Source: JAJAZB01 sp964244295 (GTDB lineage: Bacteria > Bacteroidota > Bacteroidia > Cytophagales > Spirosomataceae). From it: a DNA stretch of 64,000 nt. Made by a program: the position numbers and the translations under genes. Numbering within the stretch: position 1 is the first letter of the stretch; every line of letters begins with the position of its first letter. The stretch covers positions 62,001 through 126,000 of the forward strand of contig CAXTIG010000004.1 of NCBI GenBank assembly GCA_964244295.1. The letters are read 5' to 3'. Below, in pieces: positions 25,150-34,257 of the stretch. The notes under the pieces were generated by a model. That model searched no databases, was not told the origin of the DNA, and saw nothing but the letters and a program-made list of their open reading frames with translations.

Positions 25150-27798
25150 TCACTCGTTGCGCAGGCTTTTCACTGGATCGGCCAAGGCGGCTTTGATGGC
25201 CCGGTACCCGACCGTCAGCAGGGCAATCAGAAACGTGCCCGCGATGGCCGTTACAAATACCCCCGCGCCCAGGTCGATCTGGTACTTGAAGTTGTCGAGC
25301 CAGGCCCGCATGGCAAAGTAAGACACCGGCGCAGCCACGAGAAAAGCCAGCAGAATCAGGCGCGAAAACTCGTTGGCAAAAATCCACACGATTTGCCCAA
25401 CGCTGCTACCCAGTACTTTACGGATACCGATTTCCTTCGTTTTCTGCGCGGCCATAAACGACACCAACCCGTACAAACCCAGGCACCCGATGAACATGGC
25501 GATGGCGGCAAAGACCTGGATCAGCTTGAGCATCAGGTCGTCGGCTTGGTAAAACGCCGCGATTTCTTCGTCGAGAAACTGGTACTCGAACAACTGATCG
25601 GGGTGCGTTTGGGTCCAGGTTTTCTCCAAAGCCGCCAGGGTAGTCTTGGCGCTGCCCAGGTCGATTTTCACGGCATAGCTACTGTACTGGTCACTGGCGG
25701 TGGTGATACACACGGCGTTGATGTCTTCGTGAAACGAGCGGTCGTGAAAATCATGGACGACTCCGACGATTGGCCCTTTCATCTCACCCCCATCCACACT
25801 CATTACCTTTCCAATCAGTTCCTGCGCGGATTTCAGGGCTAATTTTTTGGCAAACTGTTCATTGACCACAAATTCCCGCGCCGTATCCGAGGGGTAGAGG
25901 TTCCGACCGGCGACCAAGTCCAACCCGAATAGCGGCAGGTACTGCGCGTCCGCGCACTTTACGCTAACCCGGAAGGCTTCGTCTTCCGTCCGGTTGTCGT
26001 AGCGGGGCGACGTATTCCAATCATCCTCCGAGGCCGGTGCGGCATAGCAAAGCGATGCGTTTTTCACCCCCGCCAGGCCCGAAAAGCGTTGTTTCAGGGT
26101 GTTCATCGTTGATGCCTTCGAGTCGGATCCGGTAGGAACCATCACGACCGCGTCTTTGGTGAAACCCAGATCGGATTGCTTCGCGTACCGCATCTGGCTG
26201 GTGACGACTATCATGCCGATGATGAGCACCTGCGAAAGGGCGAACTGGACGACGATTAAACTCCTCCGGGTGTTGAAGCCGCCGATGGCCCGCTGGGAAA
26301 GCTTGCCTTTGAGGGCCAGCACCGGCTGAAAACGCGCCAGAATGATTCCCGGATACGAACCCGCGAAGAACGTGATGAGTAATCCCAGCAGCAGAATAAA
26401 CCCGGGAACCCGCCAGTCGGACCGCAGGGGGATGCTCAGTTGCGTACCAAACCAGCCGTTGACGAAGGGAAGAACGAGGAACGAACAACCGACGGCAAGC
26501 AGCAACGCCGTGGCCGTGATGAGGCCGGTTTCGGCCAGAAATTGCCAGAAAAGCTGCCCGCGCACACTGCCCAGCACTTTCCGGACGCCCACTTCTTTGG
26601 CGCGGGTGAGGGCCTGGGCGGTGGCCAGGTTGATGAAGTTGACGCAGGCCGTGAGGAGAAGAAACAGCCCGATCAGCCCCAACACGCCCAGGTTGGTTTT
26701 GGTCATCGTCCCGCCGTACCGGGCGTTGAAATGGATGTCGGCCAGCGGTTGCAGTTTGTAATGGTGAACGTTTTTGCTGGTGGGGCGGTATTTTTTGACG
26801 TAGGCGGGCAACACCTGCTCGACCTGCGCGGGCGATACCCCCGGTCGCAGCCGAACGAAGCACTGCATGGCACTGCTAATTCCACCCCAGGCGTCGTCGC
26901 TCGCCAGCCAGTCGTCGTGCTGCCGGAGGGTGTTGTAGGAAGCAAAAATCTCGGTTTGGCGATCGGTGTTGGCCGGTATGTCCTTCAGCACACCCGTGAT
27001 TCGGAAATCGACTTTGTTGTCCAGCCGAAACGTTTTGTTGATCGGGTTGGCCTCGCCGAAATACTTCCGGGCCATGCGCTCGGTCAGAATCGCCGTGTTG
27101 GGTTGGGTCAGCGCCGCTTTGGCATCCCCTTGCACCATCGGGTAGCTGAACAGGTCGAAGAAGTCGGTTTCTACGAAGGCCACGCCTTCCTGCTCTTTGA
27201 ATTTCTGGACGTTCCGGCCATTCTTGACGGTAATCAAAACCCGGTCTGCGGTGGCAATCCGGGCGACTTTTTCGGCAAAGGTGTACTCATTCCGAAACGC
27301 CTTGCCCAGCGGACTCGGCACGCTGGCGATGTAGCTCACCACGTCGCGGTGCTGCTCGGTCACGATGCGGTACGTCCGCTCCGAGTCGGGATGGGCCGTA
27401 TCGAAACTCAGGTGATGGGTGATCAGGGTAAAAATCAGCAGGGCGCAGGTCATGCCCAGCGCCAGCCCCAGCACGTTGATGGAGGCGTACGCTTTGTTGC
27501 GGGCGAGGTTGCGGAAGGCGATTTTGAAGTAGTTGCGGAGCATATCGGGGCGTAGAAGAAAAGGTTGTTCAACTTCATTGAGTTGGCGTTTCAGGGCAAA
27601 GGGACGCAGGAAACTCAGCACTTCCGTCACGTACCGCCTTCGCGCCACCCGCTCACCAAACAGTTCCACCCTTCGCTGAAAGCGCTCTTCCAGGTCGCCC
27701 TCCACTTCTTCGAGCAGGTGCGAGGCGCAGAAGGTTTCGAGCAGGCGGCTGGCCCAGCGGGGTGGGGTTTTGGGGTGGTGAGCAGGTGGTGCTTTCAT
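25150..27798 (-). CDS. FtsX-family orphan permease D2
   Basis: An 882-residue permease. The prefix at residues 1-80 is of the D/E type (ASHLLEEVEGDLEERFQRRV), the core starts DMLRNYFKIAFRNLARNKAY, and TM1 is at about 105-125. The first FtsX domain has CVNFINLATAQALTRAKEVG and the second GCLGLYGLVSFMAAQKTKEI. It ends ADPVKSLRNE rather than NPVKSLRSE. The LYGLV and TAQAL variants group it with E1 and E2. No PadR precedes it; its start lies only 38 bases from the divergent Uma2 gene at 27837, so the two share a tiny promoter region. Confidence 0.9.
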   Translation of the reverse strand: MKAPPAHHPKTPPRWASRLLETFCASHLLEEVEGDLEERFQRRVELFGERVARRRYVTEVLSFLRPFALKRQLNEVEQPFLLRPDMLRNYFKIAFRNLARNKAYASINVLGLALGMTCALLIFTLITHHLSFDTAHPDSERTYRIVTEQHRDVVSYIASVPSPLGKAFRNEYTFAEKVARIATADRVLITVKNGRNVQKFKEQEGVAFVETDFFDLFSYPMVQGDAKAALTQPNTAILTERMARKYFGEANPINKTFRLDNKVDFRITGVLKDIPANTDRQTEIFASYNTLRQHDDWLASDDAWGGISSAMQCFVRLRPGVSPAQVEQVLPAYVKKYRPTSKNVHHYKLQPLADIHFNARYGGTMTKTNLGVLGLIGLFLLLTACVNFINLATAQALTRAKEVGVRKVLGSVRGQLFWQFLAETGLITATALLLAVGCSFLVLPFVNGWFGTQLSIPLRSDWRVPGFILLLGLLITFFAGSYPGIILARFQPVLALKGKLSQRAIGGFNTRRSLIVVQFALSQVLIIGMIVVTSQMRYAKQSDLGFTKDAVVMVPTGSDSKASTMNTLKQRFSGLAGVKNASLCYAAPASEDDWNTSPRYDNRTEDEAFRVSVKCADAQYLPLFGLDLVAGRNLYPSDTAREFVVNEQFAKKLALKSAQELIGKVMSVDGGEMKGPIVGVVHDFHDRSFHEDINAVCITTASDQYSSYAVKIDLGSAKTTLAALEKTWTQTHPDQLFEYQFLDEEIAAFYQADDLMLKLIQVFAAIAMFIGCLGLYGLVSFMAAQKTKEIGIRKVLGSSVGQIVWIFANEFSRLILLAFLVAAPVSYFAMRAWLDNFKYQIDLGAGVFVTAIAGTFLIALLTVGYRAIKAALADPVKSLRNE

Positions 27799-27810
27799 GC
27801 CGAATTTTCT

Positions 27811-27818
27811 TACTTTTG
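27811..27818 (+). promoter_or_regulatory. Bacteroidota -7 box (TAnnTTTG) for the first Uma2 gene
   Basis: TACTTTTG, 19 bases before the start codon at 27837. It fits the TAnnTTTG -7 consensus of Bacteroidota housekeeping promoters; no clear -33 TTTG is seen at the right distance. Confidence 0.45.
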
Positions 27819-27836
27819 AAAAAATCGAATTGTGCC

Positions 27837-28304
27837 ATGGAAACGCCTTACCACGACCTCATCGAAGAGTACCAATCCGAAGACATCATGTCGGTCAACC
27901 ACTCGAAACTTATTCACCGCCTCAGCGTAGCCCTTGACCGTTACGAGCAGGAGTACGACATCCTGCCGGAACTGGAACTGGAACTACCGACGGGCAAATG
28001 CAAACCTGATGTCGCCATTTACCCCACCCTTCGCACGAATTGGTTCAATGATCTTATTTTTTATACCCAGCCGCCCCTGACGGCCGTCGAAGTGTTGTCG
28101 CCAAAGCAGGGGGTTTCCGACTTGACCGACAAAGCGTTTAAAATCTACTTCCCCGCCGGGGTTAAAACGGTCTGGTTGATTGCCCCCATGCTCCACGTAT
28201 GTCAGGTTCTGCTGCCCGACGGCACTCAACTGACCTGGACGAGCGGGCTGCTGAAAGACCCCGTTACCTCGTTCGAATTGGACGTTGACCGCCTGTTGCG
28301 CTGA
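27837..28304 (+). CDS. Uma2-family (DUF820) PD-(D/E)XK nuclease-like protein, copy 1
   Basis: A 155-residue protein starting METPYHDLIEEYQSEDIMSV; the ATG at 27837 gives the usual Uma2 N-terminus. PDVAIYP and AVEVLSPKQ hold the Asp and Glu of the nuclease-like core, followed by KIYFPAGVKTVWLIAP (family pattern K..Y..aGV.e.W...P). Uma2 proteins occur in large paralogous sets in Cyanobacteria and Bacteroidota; their role is not settled. It is convergent with permease D1, the stops being 2 bases apart, and divergent from D2, so it is tightly packed between minus-strand permeases. It is paralogous to 31054-31530 but well diverged. Confidence 0.85.
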   Translation: METPYHDLIEEYQSEDIMSVNHSKLIHRLSVALDRYEQEYDILPELELELPTGKCKPDVAIYPTLRTNWFNDLIFYTQPPLTAVEVLSPKQGVSDLTDKAFKIYFPAGVKTVWLIAPMLHVCQVLLPDGTQLTWTSGLLKDPVTSFELDVDRLLR

Positions 28305-28306
28305 CT

Positions 28307-31003
28307 TCATTCGTTGCGCAAACTTTTGACGGGGTTGGTCAGGGCCGCTTTCACCGACTGAAAACCCACCGTGAGCAGGGCGATGCCCACCGCCAGCAGA
28401 CCCGCCCCGGCGAACATCCACCACTGGATGGTGATTTTGTAGGCGAAATCATCCAGCCAGCGGCACACGCCCCACCACGCCAGCGGCGAGGCGATGACCA
28501 CGGCCACGCCCACCAGCAGCACAAACTCCCGCGAGAGCAGCCCGACCAAACTCGCCACGCTGGCCCCCAGGACTTTCCGAATGCCGATTTCCTTCGTGCG
28601 CCGCTGGGCCGTGAAGGTCACCAGCCCGAACAGGCCCAGGCACGAGATGAACACCGCGAGGCCCGTGGCGAGGGTGACGAGTTTGCCCAAGTTGCGCTCC
28701 TTGCCGTAGAGGTCGGCCACGGCCTCGTCGAAAAACTTCGGCTCGAAGGGATCGTTGGGGTAGGTGCTGGTCCAGAGGGGTTTGAGTTGCGCCAGCGTCT
28801 GGTCGAACCCTTCGGCCCCACTCCGGCGGAAGCGGACGTTGGTGGTAAACAGCCCTTGTTTGCCGCCCATCAGCGCCGTGGGCTGGATGGCCGTGTGCAG
28901 CGAACGGTGGTGAAAATCGCGCACGACCCCGACGATGGGCAATTTTTTTCCGTCGGATTCCAAAAACTTCCCGACCGCCTCGGCGGGGCGCTGGAAGCCG
29001 ATTTGCCGGGCGAGGGTTTCGTTGACGAGCATCTCCCGCGCGGTGTCGCTGGGCAACAGGTTGCGGCCCGCCGCGAGTTGCAGGCCGTACAGCCCGAGGT
29101 AGGCCGTGTCGGCATTCTTGAGGTACACGTTAATTTTGAGTTTGTCTTTTTTCCCGGAAAATTCCATCACCGTCGTGGACCAGCCCCCGGCGATGGGCGT
29201 TTGGTTGGACATGCTGACCCGCTCGACCCCCGCCAGTTTGCGGATGCGCTCGGCCAAGGTGAAGCGTGCGCCGTTTTTGTCGCCGCTGAAAAAAGCGCTG
29301 GTCGGCACGCCGAACGTCACGATGGCTTCGCGCTGAAAGCCCAAGTCGGTGTTGACCAGAAACCGCAGTTGCTGCCCCACCAGCAAGGCCCCGACGATGA
29401 ACACCTGCGCCACCACGAACTGCCCCACAATGAGTACCCGCCGCAGGCCCACGCTGCCCGCCGGTCCGCCCACCTGGTTGCGCAACGCCTTGACCAGCGA
29501 AAGCCGCGACACCAGCAGGCCCGGATACAGCCCGGCCAGCAAGGCCGTGACCACCGCCACGGCGAGCAGGAAGGCGTACAGGTGCGGGCCGGTCAGGTCG
29601 AGCACCACGCCCTTCGGCACGAGGTCGCCAAGGTAGGCCAGCGCGCCCCCGGCCAACACCAGCGCCAGCACCGCCGCCGCTCCGGTGAGCAGCAGGGTTT
29701 CGCCCAGGAACTGCAACACCAGTTGCCGCCGGGCGCTGCCCAGGGTTTTGCGTACGCCGATTTCCCGCGCCCGCCGGGTGGACTGGGCCGTGGCGAGGTT
29801 GATGAAATTGATGCAGGCCAGCAGCAGCAAAAACAGCCCAACCACGCCGAGCACGAGCAGCGTGGGGCGGTGCGCGACGTGACCGCCGCCGTAATCGGCG
29901 TTGAAATGCACGTCGGCCAGGGGCTGGAGGCGCAGCCAGCGTTTGTCTTCGTTCGCATCGCGTTTAACGTGACTCTCGGCCAGGCGCGTCGCCTGCTCGC
30001 CGAAGCGCTTCGGGTCGGTACCGGGGGCCAGCTTGACGAGGCACTGGGAGGAGGAATTCGTGTTGTCCCACTGGTCGAGGCCCACGTTGTCACTCCGCTT
30101 TTTGCTGGAGGTCAGCGTCGAAAGCGACACGAAGGCCCGGTAGTCGAAATTGCTGGGGGCGTCAAGGTCGCGCACCAAGCCCGACACGGTCAGCGCGAGT
30201 GTGTCGCGGAACTGCTGTCCCACCAGCCGGCGACCCACCACGGCGGGTGTAGCCTCGCCGAAGTACAGCCGGGCCTGCCATTCGGTCAGTACGATTTGGC
30301 CAGGTTTCGAGAGCGAAGCCTGCGGCGAACCCGCCAGCCATTCGCGGGGCAGGATAGCGAAAAAGGCTGGTTCGGTAAACGCCACCGCGTTGTACTCGCC
30401 TTTTTCGGGCCGAAACTTCAGCGGTTCGGCTCCGTCCCTCGGCACTTCGACGCCCTGAAATCCGGCTTCGTGCAACGCCGCTACCGCTTCGGCCCCCGGC
30501 ACGTGCCGCAGGGCAAGGGGAATCGGAGCCGAGAGGCCACGGTTGTGGTAGTCTTCGCCGCCGAATTTGAAATCCGACACGAGCCGGCAGACCCGGTCGG
30601 CCTGCGGCACGCCCCGGTCGAAGTTCAGCTCGAACTGCACGATGAGGTAAATCACGAGGCAGGCCGCGATGCCCACCGAGAGGCCGGCCACGTTGAGCAG
30701 GGAGGTGAGCCGGTTGCGGGCCAGGGTGCGGAGGGCGATGGTGAGGTAGTTGCGAAGCATGGTTGGGTTGAAAAGTGAAGGTTGCCGGAATTCGCTGGGG
30801 CGTCGTTTCAGCGTGAAGGGCCGGAGGAAACTCAGCACTTCCATCAGGTACTGCCTTCGCGCCACCCGCTCGCCGACTAGCGCCGCCCGCCGTTGAAAGC
30901 GCTCCTCCAAATCCCCCTGCACTTCCTCCAGCAGGTGCGGGGCGCAGAACAGGGCGAGCAGGCGTTCAGCGAGGTGAGGTGGCTTTGGCGACGGCGAATT
31001 CAT
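28307..31003 (-). CDS. FtsX-family orphan permease D1
   Basis: An 898-residue permease. The prefix is of the D/E type (CAPHLLEEVQGDLEERFQRR at about 20-39), the core starts TMLRNYLTIALRTLARNRL, and TM1 is at about 101-123. The first FtsX domain has CINFINLATAQSTRRAREIG and the last SCLGLFGLVTFTAQRRTKEI, ending NPVKSLRNE. It is strikingly GC-rich, and the first periplasmic domain is longer and more acidic than in D2. It has no PadR and only 50 bases separate its start from the divergent Uma2 copy 2. The prefix-coding DNA is nearly identical to that of E1-E4, which suggests gene conversion or recent copying. Confidence 0.9.
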   Translation of the reverse strand: MNSPSPKPPHLAERLLALFCAPHLLEEVQGDLEERFQRRAALVGERVARRQYLMEVLSFLRPFTLKRRPSEFRQPSLFNPTMLRNYLTIALRTLARNRLTSLLNVAGLSVGIAACLVIYLIVQFELNFDRGVPQADRVCRLVSDFKFGGEDYHNRGLSAPIPLALRHVPGAEAVAALHEAGFQGVEVPRDGAEPLKFRPEKGEYNAVAFTEPAFFAILPREWLAGSPQASLSKPGQIVLTEWQARLYFGEATPAVVGRRLVGQQFRDTLALTVSGLVRDLDAPSNFDYRAFVSLSTLTSSKKRSDNVGLDQWDNTNSSSQCLVKLAPGTDPKRFGEQATRLAESHVKRDANEDKRWLRLQPLADVHFNADYGGGHVAHRPTLLVLGVVGLFLLLLACINFINLATAQSTRRAREIGVRKTLGSARRQLVLQFLGETLLLTGAAAVLALVLAGGALAYLGDLVPKGVVLDLTGPHLYAFLLAVAVVTALLAGLYPGLLVSRLSLVKALRNQVGGPAGSVGLRRVLIVGQFVVAQVFIVGALLVGQQLRFLVNTDLGFQREAIVTFGVPTSAFFSGDKNGARFTLAERIRKLAGVERVSMSNQTPIAGGWSTTVMEFSGKKDKLKINVYLKNADTAYLGLYGLQLAAGRNLLPSDTAREMLVNETLARQIGFQRPAEAVGKFLESDGKKLPIVGVVRDFHHRSLHTAIQPTALMGGKQGLFTTNVRFRRSGAEGFDQTLAQLKPLWTSTYPNDPFEPKFFDEAVADLYGKERNLGKLVTLATGLAVFISCLGLFGLVTFTAQRRTKEIGIRKVLGASVASLVGLLSREFVLLVGVAVVIASPLAWWGVCRWLDDFAYKITIQWWMFAGAGLLAVGIALLTVGFQSVKAALTNPVKSLRNE

Positions 31004-31016
31004 ACACGACTTTTGT

Positions 31017-31024
31017 TATCTTTG
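31017..31024 (+). promoter_or_regulatory. Bacteroidota -7 box (TAnnTTTG) for the second Uma2 gene
   Basis: TATCTTTG, 30 bases before the start at 31054, at the same relative place as the box of the first Uma2 gene. Confidence 0.5.
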
Positions 31025-31053
31025 ATTTCCATCATGGAAAAAATGGGTACGCT

Positions 31054-31530
31054 ATGGAAGAGACCATCGAATTGACCGAAGCCGAAATCTTACGGGGAAA
31101 GCCAATGCCAAGTCGCAATCATTCCATTCTCGAAGTCCGCATCAGTCACCAGATTATGGAGAAATATGCCTCCCGATTTGATGCGCTGACCGAACTCGAC
31201 CTCGACTTAGTGGCCGGCCCGGCCATTCCGGATATTTGCATTTATCCCAAAATGCAGTTCAATTGGGAAGACGATGACGTCCTCAAAATGACGACCCCGC
31301 CCATCACCACCGTCGAAATTTTGTCGCCCCGTCAGGCCTATGAAGTTCTGGCGAGTAAAATCAGGAAGGTTTACTTCCCCTCCGGTGTGCAGTCGGCTTG
31401 GGTGGTCATGCCGTCGGTCAAAACCATCCAGTTGTTTCTTCCAAATGCCCCGGTAAAGTATTTCAACGAAGTGCTTTTTCATGACCCGGCGACTGGGATA
31501 GAACTGGATTTGACCCAAATTTTCCGTTGA
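31054..31530 (+). CDS. Uma2-family (DUF820) PD-(D/E)XK nuclease-like protein, copy 2
   Basis: A 158-residue protein starting MEETIELTEAEILRGKPMPS. PDICIYPKMQ and TVEILSPRQ carry the core acidic residues, followed by KVYFPSGVQSAWVVMP. I chose the ATG at 31054 because the earlier ATGs at 31034 and 31043 are in a frame that soon stops. Its stop (31528-31530) abuts the first base of the E4 stop codon with no gap, and its start is divergent from D1. This is the same convergent/divergent packing as copy 1, so the two Uma2 genes appear to have been carried together with the D-type permeases. Confidence 0.85.
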   Translation: MEETIELTEAEILRGKPMPSRNHSILEVRISHQIMEKYASRFDALTELDLDLVAGPAIPDICIYPKMQFNWEDDDVLKMTTPPITTVEILSPRQAYEVLASKIRKVYFPSGVQSAWVVMPSVKTIQLFLPNAPVKYFNEVLFHDPATGIELDLTQIFR

Positions 31531-34257
31531 CTAGTCGCTGCGCAAACTTTTGACGGGGTTGGTCAGAGCAGCTTTCACCGACTGAAAACTCACCGTTAGC
31601 AACGCGATGCCCATCGCCAGCGACCCCGCCCCGGCGAACATCCACCAGTCGAGGTCGATTTTGTAGGCGAAGTCTTGCAGCCAGTGATGCATGGCATACC
31701 AGGCCAGCGGTGAAGCGATGACGATGGCAATCAGAACCAACGTCAGGACGTCTTTCGATACCAACGTGACGATGCTGACAACACTGGCTCCCAGCACTTT
31801 GCGGACACCGATTTCTTTGGTGCGTTGCGTCGTCGTAACGTTCGCCAGGCCCCACAGCCCCAACGAAGCGACGAGAATGGCCAGCAGGGCGAACAGGCCC
31901 GCCATCTGCGCAAACTGCCAGTCCGCCCGGTATTGCTGGTTGAACGAATCGTTCAGGAAAAAATACGAAAACGGGCTGCCCGGAAAGGTTTTCTGCCAAA
32001 GCGACTGAATGGCGGCCAGGGTGCGCGGCAAATCGTCCGGACTGAGGCGGAGGGTGAAATAGCCATCGGGCGCTTCGCCGAGTTCAAAAATGAGGGGATC
32101 GAGGATCTTTTTGAGCGAAAGCTGATGGTAATCCTTCAACACCCCAATAATCGTCGGCGTGCTCTGAACGCGGTAGTTAATCCGCTGACCGACCGCCTCA
32201 GCGGGAGTCGCAAAACCCAGCAGGCGGGCAGCGGTTTCATTGATGACCACCGCCTGGTTCGCGTCGGAGCCGTAGGCCGGTGAAAACCAGCGGCCCGCCG
32301 ATAGCCGGGCACCGACTGTTTTCTGAAAATTGAAATCGACCTGGGAGAAGTAATACCGACCGGAAGCCGTTTCCTCCGGTTGATTTAGCCGCCGGACTAC
32401 CCCGGCCTTTGACAACCCACGGATTGGTTTACCGGGAATCAGGTTGGAAACCGTGACTTGCTGCACCGTTGGGTACCGCGCTAACTCGGCTTTGATCCGC
32501 TGAAGTTTAGCCGGATACGTGGAATCGGTGGTTCCTGGGCCGTCGAGTACCAGGAGTTGATTCAGGTCGATGCCGACGTCGTACCGCTGCATAAACGTCA
32601 GTTGCCGGTACATAACCAGCGAACCGGCGATCAGCAGCATGGAAAGCATGAACTGGAAGACGACCAGCCCTTTTCGTAGCGACAAGCCCCGTCCTGGATT
32701 TCCTAAGTGTCCGCGCAGCACCACGGCGGGCTGAAAGGCCAGATTGACGAGGATCGGGTATAAACTCGATAGCAACACCCCGCCCGTAAAAAAGCCAACG
32801 CCGCTCAGGAGCCACGACTGATTCGTCAGCAGGTGGAGCGACAAGGACTGACCGACCAACTCGCTGAACGCCGGTTGAACCAGGCAAACCAACCCCAGCG
32901 CCAGGCCTAAACTCAACCCATTCAGCAAAACGGCTTCCAGCAAAAATTGCCCGATCAGATCCCGACCGGATGCACCGTTCACTTTCCGAATGCCCACTTC
33001 TTTGGCCCGTTCGGTCGCTCGTGCCGTGGTCAGATTCACGTAATTGATCCAGGCGATCAGGGCAACAAACCCGGCGATGATGAGCAGCACCGTCACCATC
33101 AGCCGACTCCCGTTCGGACCCAGTTCGCCGAGCAGGTTGGAATTTAAATGAAGATGGGTCAAGGGTTGTAGCTGCAAGCCATCCTTGCTGGTTTCGCCCA
33201 GTACCTGCTTGCTAAAACCGGGCAGTTTGGCCTCCAGCGCCGGAGCCGATGCGCCGGGCCGCAGAGCCAGGTAGGTGTAAAAACTGTCGCCCCAATTCGA
33301 CAATTCGGCTTCTCCGCGCGAAAACAAGCGAAACGACACCAGGGCGTTGAATTGCAGGTGGGAATTGGCGGGAACGTCGGCCAGTACGCCCGTCACGGTG
33401 AAGTAACTTACTTCCTGGTAGTCATTTCCTTTCCAGTCGCCGTAGCCGCCGGTCATTTTCAGCGTTTTGCCGACCGGCTCTTCCATTCCGAAATACTTCC
33501 GGGCCAACGCCTGCGTGATCACAATCGACGTTGGCTCAAGCAGGGCGGTACGCGCGTTCCCTTTCAGCAGTGGAAACGAAAAAAACGTCAGGAAAGACGA
33601 ATCAGCGGCCAGGATGTTTTCTTCGCGAAACACCCGGAGTTGCCGGTTGGCTTCGTAGCTCAGTAACGCGTTCGAGCGGTGAAAACGCAGGACGGAGTTA
33701 ATTTCCGGGAATGCACCCCGAAGCCCCCGCCCCACCGACGCAGACGTCGTGGCTTTGGCCGTCACCGCCCCATTGTCGTTTTGCTGATTGTACTGAATCC
33801 GGTACGTATCGGTCGCCTGACGGTGGAAGGAATCATAACTACGCTCAAAACTGACGTATTCCAGAATCAACACGCTGGTGGCGATGCCCAGTGCCAATCC
33901 AGCCGCATTGATCGCGGTGAAGGTTTTGTGCTTCCATAAATTGCGAAGGGCGATGGTGAGGTAGTTCCGTAGCATGTCGGGATTGTAGAAAAAGGGACTT
34001 AGAAACTCCCTCGGTTGGCGTTTGAGGGCGAAGGGGCCACCCAGCCGGGGCCGCAGAAAGCCGAGCACTTCCGCCACGTACTGCCTTCGTGCCACTCGCG
34101 CCCCGAACAGCGCCACGCGCCGCCCAAACCGCTCCTCCAAATCCCCCTGCACTTCCTCTATCAGGTGCGGGGCGCAGAACGTTTCGAGCAGGCGGCTGGC
34201 CCAGCGGGGTGGACGGTCCCGCTCCGGCGTACCGGACGTTTCGGGGGCCGGTTTCAT
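31531..34257 (-). CDS. FtsX-family orphan permease E4
   Basis: A 908-residue permease and the last gene of operon E. The ATG at 34255-34257 overlaps the E3 stop as ATGA; the open frame upstream is not coding. The prefix (CAPHLIEEVQGDLEERFGRR, then VALFGARVARRQY and LGFLRPRLGGPF) is of the E type and closest to E2. The core, however, has AWINYVNLTTARATERAKEV and ASLGLWGLANVTTTQRTKEI, which match B2 rather than its operon mates. It ends NPVKSLRSD, also as in B2. This mix of an E prefix and a B2-like core is the clearest case of prefix homogenisation in the window. The convergent Uma2 gene begins directly after its stop. Confidence 0.9.
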   Translation of the reverse strand: MKPAPETSGTPERDRPPRWASRLLETFCAPHLIEEVQGDLEERFGRRVALFGARVARRQYVAEVLGFLRPRLGGPFALKRQPREFLSPFFYNPDMLRNYLTIALRNLWKHKTFTAINAAGLALGIATSVLILEYVSFERSYDSFHRQATDTYRIQYNQQNDNGAVTAKATTSASVGRGLRGAFPEINSVLRFHRSNALLSYEANRQLRVFREENILAADSSFLTFFSFPLLKGNARTALLEPTSIVITQALARKYFGMEEPVGKTLKMTGGYGDWKGNDYQEVSYFTVTGVLADVPANSHLQFNALVSFRLFSRGEAELSNWGDSFYTYLALRPGASAPALEAKLPGFSKQVLGETSKDGLQLQPLTHLHLNSNLLGELGPNGSRLMVTVLLIIAGFVALIAWINYVNLTTARATERAKEVGIRKVNGASGRDLIGQFLLEAVLLNGLSLGLALGLVCLVQPAFSELVGQSLSLHLLTNQSWLLSGVGFFTGGVLLSSLYPILVNLAFQPAVVLRGHLGNPGRGLSLRKGLVVFQFMLSMLLIAGSLVMYRQLTFMQRYDVGIDLNQLLVLDGPGTTDSTYPAKLQRIKAELARYPTVQQVTVSNLIPGKPIRGLSKAGVVRRLNQPEETASGRYYFSQVDFNFQKTVGARLSAGRWFSPAYGSDANQAVVINETAARLLGFATPAEAVGQRINYRVQSTPTIIGVLKDYHQLSLKKILDPLIFELGEAPDGYFTLRLSPDDLPRTLAAIQSLWQKTFPGSPFSYFFLNDSFNQQYRADWQFAQMAGLFALLAILVASLGLWGLANVTTTQRTKEIGVRKVLGASVVSIVTLVSKDVLTLVLIAIVIASPLAWYAMHHWLQDFAYKIDLDWWMFAGAGSLAMGIALLTVSFQSVKAALTNPVKSLRSD

